Notes: generated by a model from the sequence alone, not told the origin. A stretch of 64,000 nucleotides of DNA from Parus major (GCF_001522545.3 NC_031770.1:108966952-109030951); one strand, 5' to 3'; positions 1 to 10,965 are shown, numbered from the stretch's first letter. Numbers and translations are program-made.

Positions 1-428
1 AGTTGTTTTTTCTACTCCCTTCTTTTATTTTAAATATGTATGTATTGTTTTACCTGACCTTCCTTGCTCCGGCTTGGAAGTTTGGGCTTGTTTGGAAAGT
101 TTGGAAAGAAAAACCATTACGAAAAAAAATAATAATAAAAAAAGGAAGTAACCTGGTTACAGAAAGTTTCCCGTCTGGATAAAAAGGTGGTAACTGTAGT
201 GGTTTTCTCGCTGATGTGGAGCAATACCAGCAGTCCAAATAAACTCCCTGGGCTGGGGTACAGTCCCAGTGTGAGAGTCAAGTAGGGATTTTTGCCCTTC
301 TCCAGCAGTAAAAATCGTGCCTGTGTGTTTGTGTACATACATGTGCTTACATATATTGTGTACATACATGTGTTTGTGTTCCCGACCTACGGGAAATATT
401 TCACAGCTACTTATTTCTCCCGATGCAG

Positions 429-471
429 AAAATGAAGGGTACGGGGCTACTAAAATGAAGGGTTCGGGGCT
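429..471. repeat. Two-copy 23-bp tandem duplication
   Basis: The 20-base segment at 429-448 (AAAATGAAGGGTACGGGGCT) recurs at 452-471 with a single A/T difference. The period is 23 bp. One mismatch in 20 suggests a fairly recent local slippage or duplication event. No coding context. Confidence 0.8.
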
Positions 472-746
472 GTTTTCTCCTTTCCGCACTTGCTTTTTCC
501 ATCTCTCTATTTCTGTGCCCCTTCCCGTGCAGGCAGAGCCTTTCACAGGCTCTTTTATTTGCCCAGAACTCCTGACACACGGCTCCGGGGGGCTTTTTCT
601 GCAGTCTGGGCTCCAAGCCCTGCCAGGAGGGATGGCCCCGCTCTGAAACAGCCTCGGACGCGGCTGATGGAAAGCGAGAATTAACAGTGATGGGGAAGGG
701 GGGAAATTTGGGTTAACCCCAGTGATATCAGTAATCCTGACTAGGA

Positions 747-750
747 AATA

Positions 751-783
<33 letters not shown>
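747..783. repeat. (AAT)n microsatellite
   Basis: About 12 uninterrupted AAT units. Trinucleotide arrays of this purity are often length-polymorphic. Confidence 0.95.
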
Positions 784-784
<1 letters not shown>

Positions 785-1139
785 GTAATGACACCATGGA
801 TATAATAATAAAAAAGATGCCATCAGAAAAGGGAGGAAGACCTAAGAGGGAGCCCATCCTTTTCCCAGCCTCATCACCACTTCCTTCAACCCTGCAACCC
901 TCTCTCCTTCCTAGGGGGTTCTGCACACCCCAAAGCAGCCCCTTCTCCCCTCCATGCAGGGTGATAAGGAGATTGCCCTGCCCGCTCTGCTTCCCCGACT
1001 TCCCCCCTTCCCCTCGCCCCCTTCCCAACATCCTGTCAAGCAATAGGCTGTAAAATAGTTATCCAGCCCAGCACACAGGCAAGTGCCGTTTGAGAGTAAT
1101 TTCTGCCCCGAGCACTTGGCCGGGGGCAAAGCAAGCGTG

Positions 1140-1345
1140 CTCTCTAACTGATCAACCTGGATATTTCATTATTCATTAATTTACTGTTTAACCAAATCCC
1201 ACTCATTATCAGAGGCAACGCTTGGCAGAGCCCAGCGAACAGTAGCAGTTGGTGTCAGGCGTGGAGAATTGGCCCATTTGATCCTGGGCTGTTTTATTAT
1301 TCAACACCACTGACTGAGAAAAAGGCCCATGAATAATAAAGAGCC
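1140..1345. promoter_or_regulatory. Candidate regulatory block with homeodomain-like sites and an inverted repeat
   Basis: AT-rich block with several ATTA/TAAT cores (1168-1185, 1194-1198) and two TTTATTATTCA motifs in opposite orientation (1293-1303 and, inverted, 1330-1340). TTTAT and ATTA cores are typical of HOX/CDX and other homeodomain binding sites. The block lacks repeat signatures and sits just after a C-rich tract. A regulatory role is inference from motif density; no conservation data were available. Confidence 0.3.
1287..1345. repeat. 16-bp inverted repeat with ~26-bp loop
   Basis: The left arm at 1287-1303 and right arm at 1330-1345 are reverse complements with one mismatch and one single-base indel. 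The inner 11 bases are perfect. It could form a small hairpin or present paired binding sites. Confidence 0.75.
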
Positions 1346-1657
1346 AAAGCGTGTTTGAACTGAGAAGCATGACACAGCCTTACAAAACAGCAGTTAGGAA
1401 ATTAAAGGCGAGGTGGCCCAGGCTTTGCATTTTTTATTCTCACTGTGGGCACAGGCATTGGGATTCCACATTTTTGTTGCTCCTGTGTTTATTGTTGTGG
1501 CTGTTACTATTTTCCCACAAGCTGTTTGAGAGGTGTGAACCCAAAATGTGGATTGGGATCTTTTTTATTGCAAAGTTGCTCTCTTTGCTCTATTCCAATC
1601 ATCACTCTTTTTTTAATAATGGCATATTCTTGTGCTGCATGATTTTTCACCCTTCCT

Positions 1658-2314
1658 TTACTCTATAGGAAATGAGCCCACTATAAACATCAGACATGGA
1701 TAATTTTGGGTGCAAATCCACAAAAACCACCTGAACAGAAAGTTAACTGAGCACTGGGATGCCAGTGGTGCAGAAACTCTGCTGAGATCCTGATGGACCC
1801 TCACGGCTGGGTCTACTCTTTGAGGATCAAGCCTCCAGAAAAATACTGCTCTGAAGGCATTTTTCATATTTTGATGAAAAATCAAAATACTCAATGATGG
1901 ATCATCAGCTGAAAAGCAGAATGCATTTCCTAGAGAGCAACATTTACAATTTTTTTTCACATTCCTAGCAAATGATTGAATTATAATCCTTACTGTCACC
2001 ACTAAGCTTTTCACTCTTCTGAATCCAGATCTTTGCCCCTTGGTCCTAACCTTGCCATAACTATGGCAGAAGCTCACAGGTGCTATCTCAGTTACATCAG
2101 GGTCATATTGGATTTTCCAAAATGCTTCTGTTTCTGTAGGATGAGTGAATGTGGTGACTATGGTGGGGTGGCATTTAGCATGGCTTTTAAAAAAATGATG
2201 GTTAAAACATGGGGTCCTGAAAAAGAATGAGGAGCAAGCAGCCAACAGCAGCTTGGAAAAATGTTGATCAAAATATCTCTGACTTTTAAAAGTCATATAA
2301 GAACATTGGAGCAA
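1658..2314 (-). other. Longest open reading frame, no recognisable product
   Basis: A minus-strand frame of 218 codons if counted from a TTG, or about 212 from the first ATG, ending in TAA next to 1658. The translation is rich in Phe, Cys, Ser and His. I see no signal peptide, repeated motif, zinc-finger spacing or known domain. There is no TATA box or Kozak context that I can defend, and no splice partners. At this AT content an open frame this long is uncommon but not impossible by chance. It may instead be a fossil of an unrecognised repeat. I do not call it a gene. Confidence 0.15.
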
Positions 2315-3789
2315 GACAATGTTTTATCTGAAGCCACACCAATCACAGGAGTGAACTTGGAGTATTCACAGCAGCCAAACCTGAATCTCACCCTCTCCAA
2401 ACACAAGAGCCTTGCAAGGCATTTGGTCAACATACTCTTTCTGTCCTGTCATTGTGATTTTTGTTGATTATGACAATGCTGTGGTGAAATACTTTCTAAT
2501 TTTTCTATGTTGCATTACAATTTCTGTTGTATGTTTAATGTCATTAGGTTGTGGCAAAAATCTGGCTTTTAATCTTTCCACAAGGAGATGGCAGGATGCA
2601 TTCAGCACTTCATATTTTTCTAACCTCATTCTGTTGGCTTTGCCAAGAATTATGTCAGGAGCAGCCAAGGTGTTTTAGTCCCTGCAGAGAATGCTGGGCA
2701 GAACACACAGAGGTGGTGGAATGGGAGTGCCATCCCCGTGACACCGACACTGGTGTGTCACTGGAAGACCTCTGTGGTTTGTATCTCTTCAGGCTTGGAT
2801 AGTCCTGAAGATTTTTGGGTGATGAAAAGAGATTGTTCCCTTTTTCTGTGTCCCTCCCTCCCTTCTCTCTCCTCTGGTCTCCTTTCCCTCTGAGGCACAC
2901 AGAACTGGGATTTCTGGTGGGTGGTAGACGAGCAGGGAGTGATGATCGTAATGCCAAGTCCAGGTTATCTGCACATATTAGTTCTGGTCAGGATCAACAA
3001 AGACCTCCTAAATGGTTTAGAGTTACTTGATGTGGATCAATTGTTTATTTAATAAAAAAGTGGCCAATTCAACCTCATACCACATGTCTTGTTTTATTTG
3101 TGGCCTGGCTTACTGCAAATGCATTTTTGATCAGGCCATGTGTATCCCATTGTGGTGGCAGGCACTTATCCATAGACTCTGTCTCGTCCTGCAGGGGTTT
3201 GTAGGTTTGGATTTTTTTGGTTTAAGTTTGTTATTTTTCTTTCCTTATTCTTCTTTTCCTTTCTCCCACCACCTGCCACTACTTCTAGGACTGAATTTTG
3301 TTGGGATCTTGTCCTGATTAATAAAAACTCTGGTCCAGGCTTCTGTCAGAAATATACAATTGGAAATTTGGCTCCTTAGTCAGAGCTTTTCCTTATCTTC
3401 CTAAATCAAAACCCACTTTAGAAATTACTTCAGATTCTCAGAGCTTCCTCTTAAGTCTGTTTCAGACTGACTGTGGTTTCAAATATTGAAAAAAATAATG
3501 TGATGTCTGGGCATATGGGTGCACATGGATTGGTACAGATGAGCCTTCTCTCTTTATGCCTCTGAAGGGTCTGAACACAACATTTTCTTCTATCCTCTTT
3601 CCTCACTGACCTTTTATTACTATTCATGGCTGTGCTTACTGTTCCTGGAATTGAATGCACCTGGTGAAACCAGTCCCATCGCCTCCCAGATTTCTTGTTA
3701 ACATTTGTGTGGGCTTCACACACCTCTGTGGTGGGTCTTGTCTTCATGAAGACATGATGGGCTTCAGGGTGAGGTCAGAGAAGCAAGGA

Positions 3790-3945
3790 ATCATGGAATG
3801 GTTTGGGTTGGAAGCAGCCTTGAAGGTTATGTTCCAATTCTCCTGCCATGCTCAGGGAACCTTCCACCAGACCTCGTCACTGGCAGCCCCTCCAACCTGG
3901 CCTTGGACACCTCTGGGTCTGTGGTCACTGCAACAACCCTTTTGC
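3790..3945 (-). mobile_element. CR1 LINE 3' fragment
   Basis: Starts with the reverse complement of the CR1 3' end (TCATGGAATGGTTTGGGTTG) and runs through degraded matches to the CCTGCCATG... and CTGGCCTTGGACAC blocks. It is 5'-truncated, as nearly all avian CR1 copies are. The 162-codon frame that begins inside it is a by-product of the repeat. Confidence 0.9.
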
Positions 3946-4504
3946 TGAATTTGGGAGAAGAAGGGTTTCACCTGCTCATCACCAGCTGCTCAGGAAGGCC
4001 ATGCAGCCATGCAGAGGGGATTATTTGCATGGATCACCTCAGAGGGGATGTGTATGGTCTGCTTGCAGACTACTCAGTGGGTGCTTGTCCATGTGTCAGG
4101 GAACGTCAGGAATTTGTTTTTGTAACATTCCCACAGATGCAACAGGGGATTGAGGTGACTGTATTCCTCCAAAAGAAACTCCCTCACTGTCTACAGATGA
4201 AAGATGGATACAGACTGAATCTACAGTGCTGGCACTGCCTTTTGTTTCAAGTACACAGCATTTTGCGAAATGGTGCCTTGATTTAAAGTCCCACCAAGAA
4301 TTAAAATTAAAGCCAGCACAGCATACATTCTTCAGGAGGTATAAAATAAGGATTCAAGGCGATTTACTGAGAAGGCAACAGTCCAGAGGTACAGCTGGTC
4401 TTTCTGCTCCTCAACAAGAAGTGGGTGTTCTTTGTGCCACAGAAAGGAAAACTAAAAAAAAACAAAAACCCACTGCAGTGTCAGAAGGAGGGAAGAAAGT
4501 CGGT

Positions 4505-4860
4505 GTTTCCATGCGTGCACGAATGTGACGAGCAGACGTGAATCCCAGGGAGGGCTGTTGAGCATAAGTGGATGCGAATGCCAGGGGAGGATTATAGGTG
4601 CAGAACTGCAGGTTTAATCACATCTGATGATAATTGACCGTGGGGGGAGGTGGGCAGCCCTGGTGGTGTAACTGAATGGGGAGTGTGAGGGTGTGATTGT
4701 AATTAAGCGTGGGTGTACCACTCTGGACATAACTGAATGTGAGTGCCAGGAGTTGGGCACGTAACCCAATGTGAAAGTGTCTGAGTGAGTACATGTTAGT
4801 GCAGGCAGGAGGGCATGATTGAAGCTGAAGGTCAGTGTGTGTGTGTGTGTGTGTGAGATG
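4505..4860. repeat. Decayed ~31-bp minisatellite
   Basis: A motif of the form TAAYTGAATGTGAGTG recurs at 4631, 4669, 4700, 4730, 4762 and 4791. Spacings are 38, 31, 30, 32 and 29 bp, often followed by a CCAGG(A)GG-like tail. Weaker copies extend up to about 4530. The copies have diverged so far that the array is easy to miss. It ends in a (GT)n run. Confidence 0.6.
4835..4855. repeat. (GT)n microsatellite
   Basis: About ten uninterrupted GT units at the end of the decayed minisatellite. Confidence 0.95.
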
Positions 4861-6814
4861 GGGCTGGTGTGTGAGCACAGGACTCTCAGTGCCAGGAACA
4901 AGGGCTACAAAATTAGTGGATACAATTAATGAACCCAGTAGTGAACAGTGCTGGGCTAGTCTTTGAAACATTGACTTCTTGCTCAAATAAAATACTGCAT
5001 GGATCTTTTTTTTCCCCTGTTCATGCTCCCAGTGCATATTTTTTTAATGTATAGTTTAACCTGTAAGTTTACTGCAGGAAAATTTAAGCAAACAAGGAAT
5101 TTCCAATGACTGTTAGAGGATATTTGTGTCAGAGGTACTTGAAAATACTGTTTTTTCATGTGTAACATGTGTTTCTAAGAGCTGTATTAATGCAATCAAG
5201 GCAAAGAGCTAACACATCATAAACTATATGTAAAATCAAAACTAATTATCACAGCTTGATTTTCATGTATCAAACACATACAATCAACAGCTCATAGACC
5301 TGAGACTGAGATATCTCCAATAAATTATTTGGAATGTTAATTCAGATAATGACTAAACTGCAACCTTGAAGACCATGTGTGAATCAAAAAAAGAAGGTGC
5401 ATTAATTCAATCCTTCTTTTCCCCTCCAAACTAGTTGTGCAGCTCCAGTTGTTTGTGTGCCAGAATGATTTAAAGTGATGCTACCAGCAACACACTCATT
5501 GCTTTTTACCAATATACGAAAGTTTCCTATTATTTTCACCTTCCTTTTAACAGCTTCTCATTGAGACAGGCACACACTTCTCTTCTCGTGCCTTAGGGCT
5601 TCTTGACACTTCAGAATTTACCAGAATAGCTATTCCAGAATTCTGGAATAAAACGGGCTACATGGGGGCTTTAATTAAGTGACTACTTGGGAACCATTAT
5701 TCAGAAATAGTAAATTTCCAGGAGTAGAAAACCTTTAGAGAAACAATGTGCCTGAGTGAGAGACATGGCATGGAAATGGGGAAAAAATGCTGTATTTTCT
5801 CAGGTCCACTGGAGAAGCTGCTTTAACCCTCACTTCTAATGTTCATAAATGGGGATAGAGAACAGTATTCTGGTTGTTTGCTAAGGACTGAACTTAATCT
5901 CACTAGATTTTACCTGACTATAAGGAGACACCTGTAAAAATTACAAATGTTTCCTCTACATGGGTAGAAAGGACTTCCAGTGGGTGCCTTGCATCACCCT
6001 GACCTGAGTACCTAGATTGGCTGGAAGAACATAATTTCTACATCTTTGTTTCTGGAATTTACAGACACTCAGAGGACTCAAAGATGTTATAAATTGCCTT
6101 TTATGCTTAGTGATGCCCTCAATGAACTAAGAGGCTGTATCTGATAAGTTGCTAAATTAGGCAGAGATAAGTGGCAAAAAGATGATTTTTGCCTCTTAAT
6201 TTATGCTGAGAAGAATTTTGAGGTCTTCAGACATAAAGAATTGCATTTTCCCAGCAGTCTCATCACTGCTGCAGAATTTTCTCCTTCTTTGTGCTGTGCT
6301 TTTTTGTGCAAGGGGTTTTAACTTGTTTGACCTAGGATGATTCAGCTTTTGAGGCCTAATTGGCAAGACATGAGCTCAAGTTTCAGAGCATCTTTAGAGT
6401 CACACTTTGTTCTGACACTATTGCAGGTGCTTGGCGTTGCTCTGCTGCCACAGGAGGAGCACACAATGTCTACCAGCAGCAGCAGGTCTTTGGATGTGGT
6501 CTCCACATTTAACACTTGCTGCTGTTTGTAATACAAAGACAGGTCTGGGGGGCACAGTAGCTGTCCAAAGGGAAATCAGACTCCCCTGTTTCCCCACTCC
6601 TGGCTTCACAGTCACTTAACTGCAGCATGAAGAAGTGAGATTCTATTTTTTCTAAAGTAGCCTGGTGGTTTAAGGGGCTTTATGGGCCTGAAATCTTTAA
6701 AATGGAGCACAACACTAACCTTAAATCTCCTTTTTTTCTGGGAAAAAACAACTCTTAGTTCAGGTACACTTTGAATAGAAGTGATTATGGACTGTAAGCG
6801 ACACCATTGCTCAT

Positions 6815-7100
6815 CTTTTAGGAGAGATAATGGTTTTAAACCCATTCTCCCTTGTCCTGTCACTATCTGCCCATGTGAAAGGTCTCTCTCCCTCTCCTGT
6901 AGGCCCTGTTCAAGTACTGGAAGGCTGCAATGAGGTAATTCCAAAGCTTTCCCTTCTCCAGGCTGAACAACCCCAGCTCTCCCAGCCTGTCTCCAAAGAA
7001 GCGCTCCAGCCCTTCGATAGTTCTCTGATTTGTGACTAGAGATCTCTGTTGCAGAGGCAAGCTCTTGGATTATGTTCCCAGCTTTCTCTGAGGAATGAGA
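6815..7100 (-). mobile_element. CR1 LINE internal fragment with a non-canonical 5' tail
   Basis: Matches the CR1 3' UTR from the '...CTTGTCCTGTCACTATCTGCCC' block through 'CTTCTCCAGGCTGAACAACC' and 'CTCCCAGCCTGTCTCC'. The true CR1 3' end is missing: the left border is abrupt at CTTTTAGGAGAGATAAT. From about 7027 to 7100 the sequence departs from the usual CR1 continuation, but it is shared with the copy at 34035-34560. Both copies therefore descend from the same source element. Frames here are repeat-derived. Confidence 0.85.
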
Positions 7101-7187
7101 GTCTGAGGACACGGATTCAAGTCTGAGGACATGGATTCAAGTCTGAGGACACGGATTCAAGTCTGAGGACACGGATTCAAGTCTGAG
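7101..7187. repeat. 20-bp tandem repeat, 4.35 copies
   Basis: The unit GTCTGAGGACACGGATTCAA repeats exactly in phase at 7101, 7121, 7141 and 7161, with a 7-base partial copy from 7181. Only one substitution (C to T in the second unit) is seen. It lies directly at the 5' tail of the CR1 copy, and the related copy at 34 kb carries a single unit, so the array expanded locally. Confidence 0.95.
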
Positions 7188-9590
7188 CTGTGGGTGTTGA
7201 GTCACTGAGCGTGGTGTCTGCTTCAACATCCACCCGCCTCTGCCACAGCCTTTGGTGACATCAGTGGCCCAAGACTGGGGCCTTCAAGTGCAAATTTTAA
7301 GGAATGAATCAGTGCACACTCCCATAAAGGTTCCTGTTGGAAATGACTTGATTAAAAATAACACACTTAGGAGAGGTGTTTCAGCTCCAGCCAGACCTCA
7401 TTAACAGAATCACTCTTGATGTTCTCCTTGGCAAGCCTGGCTTTAGGTCTGCTTCAAACTTGTTTATGAGGTTGTTTGAGGTTTGTGCAGCACACAAGAT
7501 CTCCAGTTGGAAAAGTGTCACTGCATGAGGCTGTAATCCTTGCTGTGGTCAACGTGTTGAGAGTTTTATATTTCCTGACCGCAGGATCTTTCCATAAAGT
7601 GGAGGGGGGGAGGGAGATTATTGTGATTAGCCAGCTGGTTTATTAAAACTTCTGGAAGCCATGGTGAAGCTTTAATGAGATTATTGCGTCCATAAACTGC
7701 AAAGTTTCTTCTGCTCTTTCTTATTATGAGGAAAAGAGAGGAACTGGCCAGGCCTTTCTCAAGCCATGTGAAATGTTATTAGAGAATATAACTCTGGGTG
7801 TGAATGGAGGCAGCGAGAGAGGGAGAAGCTTTCCTGATGCACTCACCAGGTGAAAATTTGTGAGGTGTTTTTTCCTTTCCCCATGGTCTCTGGGGGTGGA
7901 AAGTGCAGCAGGAGCTTCTGGCAGCCAAGCTAGAAATGGGGACAGAAGTCCCTCTTTCCCTCAAGTCTCCCTGGTTAACCTGCAGGCTGAAACGTGAGCA
8001 AGTTTTCCACGGGCTGGCCACGATCCATGGTTTGAAACCATACATTGCATTTATAGACCTTGTTTTGGCAGGGCCCTGAAGCACCTACACAAGAGTTTGT
8101 GAGTGACTTCAGCATGGTCTGGCTGTGTCCCCAGTCAGAGGCACACCAGCCTCCCTTTTCACCCTGTGAGATCTGGGGAGCAGCAGTTTCCACATGATAA
8201 CAACAACATTCAGCATTTGTATAGAGCAACAACACAAGGAAGGGTTGAAGTGTGACCTGGATTTGAAGAAAGACATCAGTAAGGTCAGTTGGAAGAATTA
8301 CTTGGATTTTCTGTCTTGATTCCTCTTTCTTTCTACTAACTTAAAATTAAATGTGAAAGGATTACAGGCTGTTCTGGTAATTTCTGAATATTCTCATTTT
8401 TTGTTAATTATGTTATTCTAGATCTTAATTTTCCAAATTTTCATTGTCCTTCCTTCTATTTTTTTTCATCCACTTCATTTTTTATTTGCTTTCACATTCT
8501 ATTTTTTTTTAAAAACAAGCAGGGTGGCATTTAGCCAAATGTCATTTTGCTTGAAGATGTGGAAAGAACATCCGAAAAGCTTCACAAGAAAGAAGAAAAA
8601 TATGCCAGGTTTTGTCCATTCTGGTGAGCCTTCCTGGACTTCAGAAAAAAGAAGGAAAAAAACAAAGATTCAAACAGTGGGAAACTCAAATATTTGTAAC
8701 ATAAGGAGTTATGAGTCCATCCTCCACAGCAGACAGCTTGGAGCTATCAGACCCCACTTCCTTGGCATCTGGCCCAAATGGCACAATCGAGTCATATCAG
8801 TGTCCATATGGGGCAGATTATTCTTCATTTGGGTGACTTTGATGCAAAAATAGACAATATTACACCTTCTGGTGTCAGGCTGCAGCAGACAATGCTTCCA
8901 TATCCACATCTTTGCAATCACACCAGTAAATGCATTTTTTTGGAACAAATCAGGATGGGAAGTGGTGAGACCCTTTGGTAGATCCTTCTGTACATCCCAA
9001 GGTGCTACAGGTCCTAGGAACTATGCTAATAATTTTAAAACCCTGATTAAACATTTCTCAAATAAACTAGTGTGTGGTCTGTTTTATAATGAGTTTAATA
9101 AAAATGATTGGACCCAATTTATCCATAATAAATGCAGGGCCAGAGGAGAATCCTATCTTTTAGTTGTCACTGTAACAAATATTCATATATATTTTTTTTT
9201 TTAGTCATTGGCTCAACAGTTTCTGTTTATTTGTAACATAAATGAAAGGGAAAGGATGTAATTAAATGAGTAAGCCATATAAATACAGGCATTATAAAGG
9301 CACAGGGTTGGCTATTAAAGTACTCAGGGAAGTAGTTATGAAGTCTCATTCAGCTTTTATTTCAATCAAGAGCAAAATTATAATTGATTCAGCAGAAAAA
9401 GGACCTGGCCTTAATTTTTTCAGTGTTGTCCACTGTAAAGGAATTGATTCACATTTTTAGCCTTTTGATGAAACGCAGAATATTCCTTAAATTTTCATAG
9501 CAAAGCACCCATTCATGCCATTTGAGATAGGCTAGAACCAATATGACACAGGATCTCCTTCAAGTGATTTTATTAGCTTTGTGTAAATAA

Positions 9591-9646
9591 CTTTCCTTGA
9601 GGTACACATGTATACATACTTTCCTTGTAGTACATATATATGTATA
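9591..9646. repeat. Two-copy 28-bp tandem duplication
   Basis: 9591-9618 and 9619-9646 both begin CTTTCCTTG and continue in parallel with six differences over 28 positions. The second copy has shifted toward a pure TA composition and leads into the hairpin. Confidence 0.7.
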
Positions 9647-9694
9647 TATATATATATACACACACATATGTATATATACATATATATGTACTAC
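9627..9694. repeat. Perfect 24-bp inverted repeat (TA-rich hairpin)
   Basis: The left arm 9627-9650 begins GTAGTACATATATATG and is the exact reverse complement of 9671-9694, which ends CATATATATGTACTAC. The loop is 20 nt of TA/CA repeat. Such arms can extrude as a cruciform. Confidence 0.9.
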
Positions 9695-10234
9695 ATATAT
9701 GGGAAAAAAAGAGCAAATTTTGGAAATATCCAAGTCAAATTTGGATATGAACCACACAGGACTAATTTATTAGTAGGCAGAAACACCATCAGTGTAGGCA
9801 GGGCTGGCAGCACCCAAGGGTGGACTTCCTGCACTTAAGGAAAGCTGATGGGCAGGAGCATTTTATCCTCCTTGCTTTGACATTTGTGCTGGACAGGATC
9901 TTCAGCATCTTCACCCATTTCAGGAATAAACCTCCATAGTCCTACACTGTGAAATATCCAAGGAGGTGCCCTTATCCAGCTACAGCCAGAGATCCAGACT
10001 ATTTCAAGGGGTCATCAGGTGATTTACTGCCAGCAGTGGTGACATGGCACTTCTGCATCAGGGTTCTCATTCAGAAACTGTTGATAGTTTGGATTGTTCC
10101 TTTCAGCTGGCCTTGAGCTGAATCAGAAGGGTAAATTTGCTCATCCTCTGACACTGAATCTCTGTGCAAAGCTGGGATCTATGTATTGCATGCATGTGAT
10201 TTAGGAAAGTCACTCCAAGACACTTGTTATGGTG

Positions 10235-10590
10235 TCATAGGATGGTTTGGGTTGGAAGAGACCTTAAAGACCATCTCATTCCAACCCTCTGCCATGAACA
10301 GAGACACTTTCCACTAGACAAGGTTGCTCCAAGCACCATCCAGCCTGGCCTTGTGCACTTCCAGGAATCTCAGGGCAGCCACAGCCTCTCTGGGCAACCT
10401 GTGCCAGGGCTCCAGCAGCCTCACAGCAAAGAATTTCTCCCTATATTTACCTAACCCTGCCCTCTGTCAGTGGGAAGCCAGCCCCACTTGTCCTGTCACT
10501 CCAGGCCCTTGTCTGAAGTCTCTCTCCAGCTCTCTTGGAGCCCCTCTAGACACTGGAGATGCTCTAAGTTCTCCCCAGAGTCCTTATAAG
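10235..10590 (-). mobile_element. CR1 LINE 3' fragment
   Basis: A clear CR1 copy reading from TCATAGGATGGTTTGGGTTG through the CCTGCCATGAACAGAG block, the 'GGCAACCTGTGCCAGGGCTC' block, 'CCTTGTCCTGTCACT' and 'CCAGCTCTCTTGGAGCCCCT'. It ends in the AGTTCTCCCCAGAG segment. 5'-truncated to about 355 bp. Divergence is moderate. Confidence 0.95.
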
Positions 10591-10898
10591 TGATCTACAA
10601 AGGGTTTGCAGTGGAGCTCTTGGCATGGCACAGAGAACAGGACACATCCTGTGCTTGTGGCAGCTCTGCTTGCAACCTACTGTAGACACAGCTGTGCTTC
10701 GAGACTGTTCCTCATTCCTGAGCTTGGGAACTGGTGAGGGGACCTTTTAGACTGCATGAGATAATCCCTTACACTTTTGTTTGGCCAAAAGGCCATTAAT
10801 CACAGGGAACTCTGTTTTTATACTCAGGGACAGGGTCTGATCTAAACGTGGGGAAAAACATGCCCAAATTTTCACTTGCAAAAAATGCTGCAGAGATT

Positions 10899-10965
10899 AG
10901 AATCAAAGAATGTTCTGAGCTGGAAGGGACTCACAAGGATTATCAAGTCCAGCTCCTAAGGTTTG
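10899..10965 (-). mobile_element. Short CR1-like 3' end, second subtype
   Basis: The run AGAATCAAAGAATGTTCTGA followed by GCTGGAAGGGACTCACAAGG and a CCAGCTCCT block matches a CR1 subtype whose end differs from the other copies in this window. Sequence after about 10965 is not recognisable. Confidence 0.7.

Larger units (their letters stand above)
1..3789. other. Unique non-coding block, start of window
   Basis: I recognise no gene or interspersed repeat here. Visible content is a short TG/CA-rich stretch (321-380), a 23-bp duplication (429-471), an (AAT)n microsatellite, a C/T-rich run at 932-1032, and an AT-rich block at 1140-1345 rich in ATTA/TAAT cores. From 1660 to 2310 the minus strand is unusually open. 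A pyrimidine-rich run follows at 2838-2895. The mildly CpG-containing part near 530-680 is too short to be called a CpG island. Confidence 0.6.
3946..6814. other. Non-coding block with a minisatellite
   Basis: No gene or interspersed repeat recognised. The notable content is a decayed G-rich tandem array ending in a (GT)n tract (4505-4860). The remainder (4860-6815) is AT-rich unique sequence. Open frames at 4226-5168 follow the G/T-biased array and are not gene-like. Confidence 0.6.
7188..10233. other. Non-coding block with a TA-rich hairpin
   Basis: No gene recognised. Mostly unique AT-rich sequence with a T-rich run (8390-8515) and a TA/CA-rich palindromic region near 9.6-9.7 kb. Frames at 7779-8235 and 8524-9204 show no family resemblance and overlap on opposite strands. 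Confidence 0.6.

Noticed and set aside
3798..4286. 162-codon plus-strand frame
   Set aside because: It starts inside an antisense CR1 fragment and runs into unique sequence with no domain or splice support.
6612..7112. 166-codon minus-strand frame
   Set aside because: Most of it translates CR1 3' UTR sequence and its tail; a similar peptide arises from the related copy at 34.3-34.6 kb only because both are copies of the same repeat.
7101..7187. CRISPR-like short repeats
   Set aside because: The units abut with no spacers; it is a simple tandem repeat in a vertebrate genome.
9560..9838. 65-76 codon frames rich in Tyr and Ile
   Set aside because: They are translations of the TA/CA hairpin.
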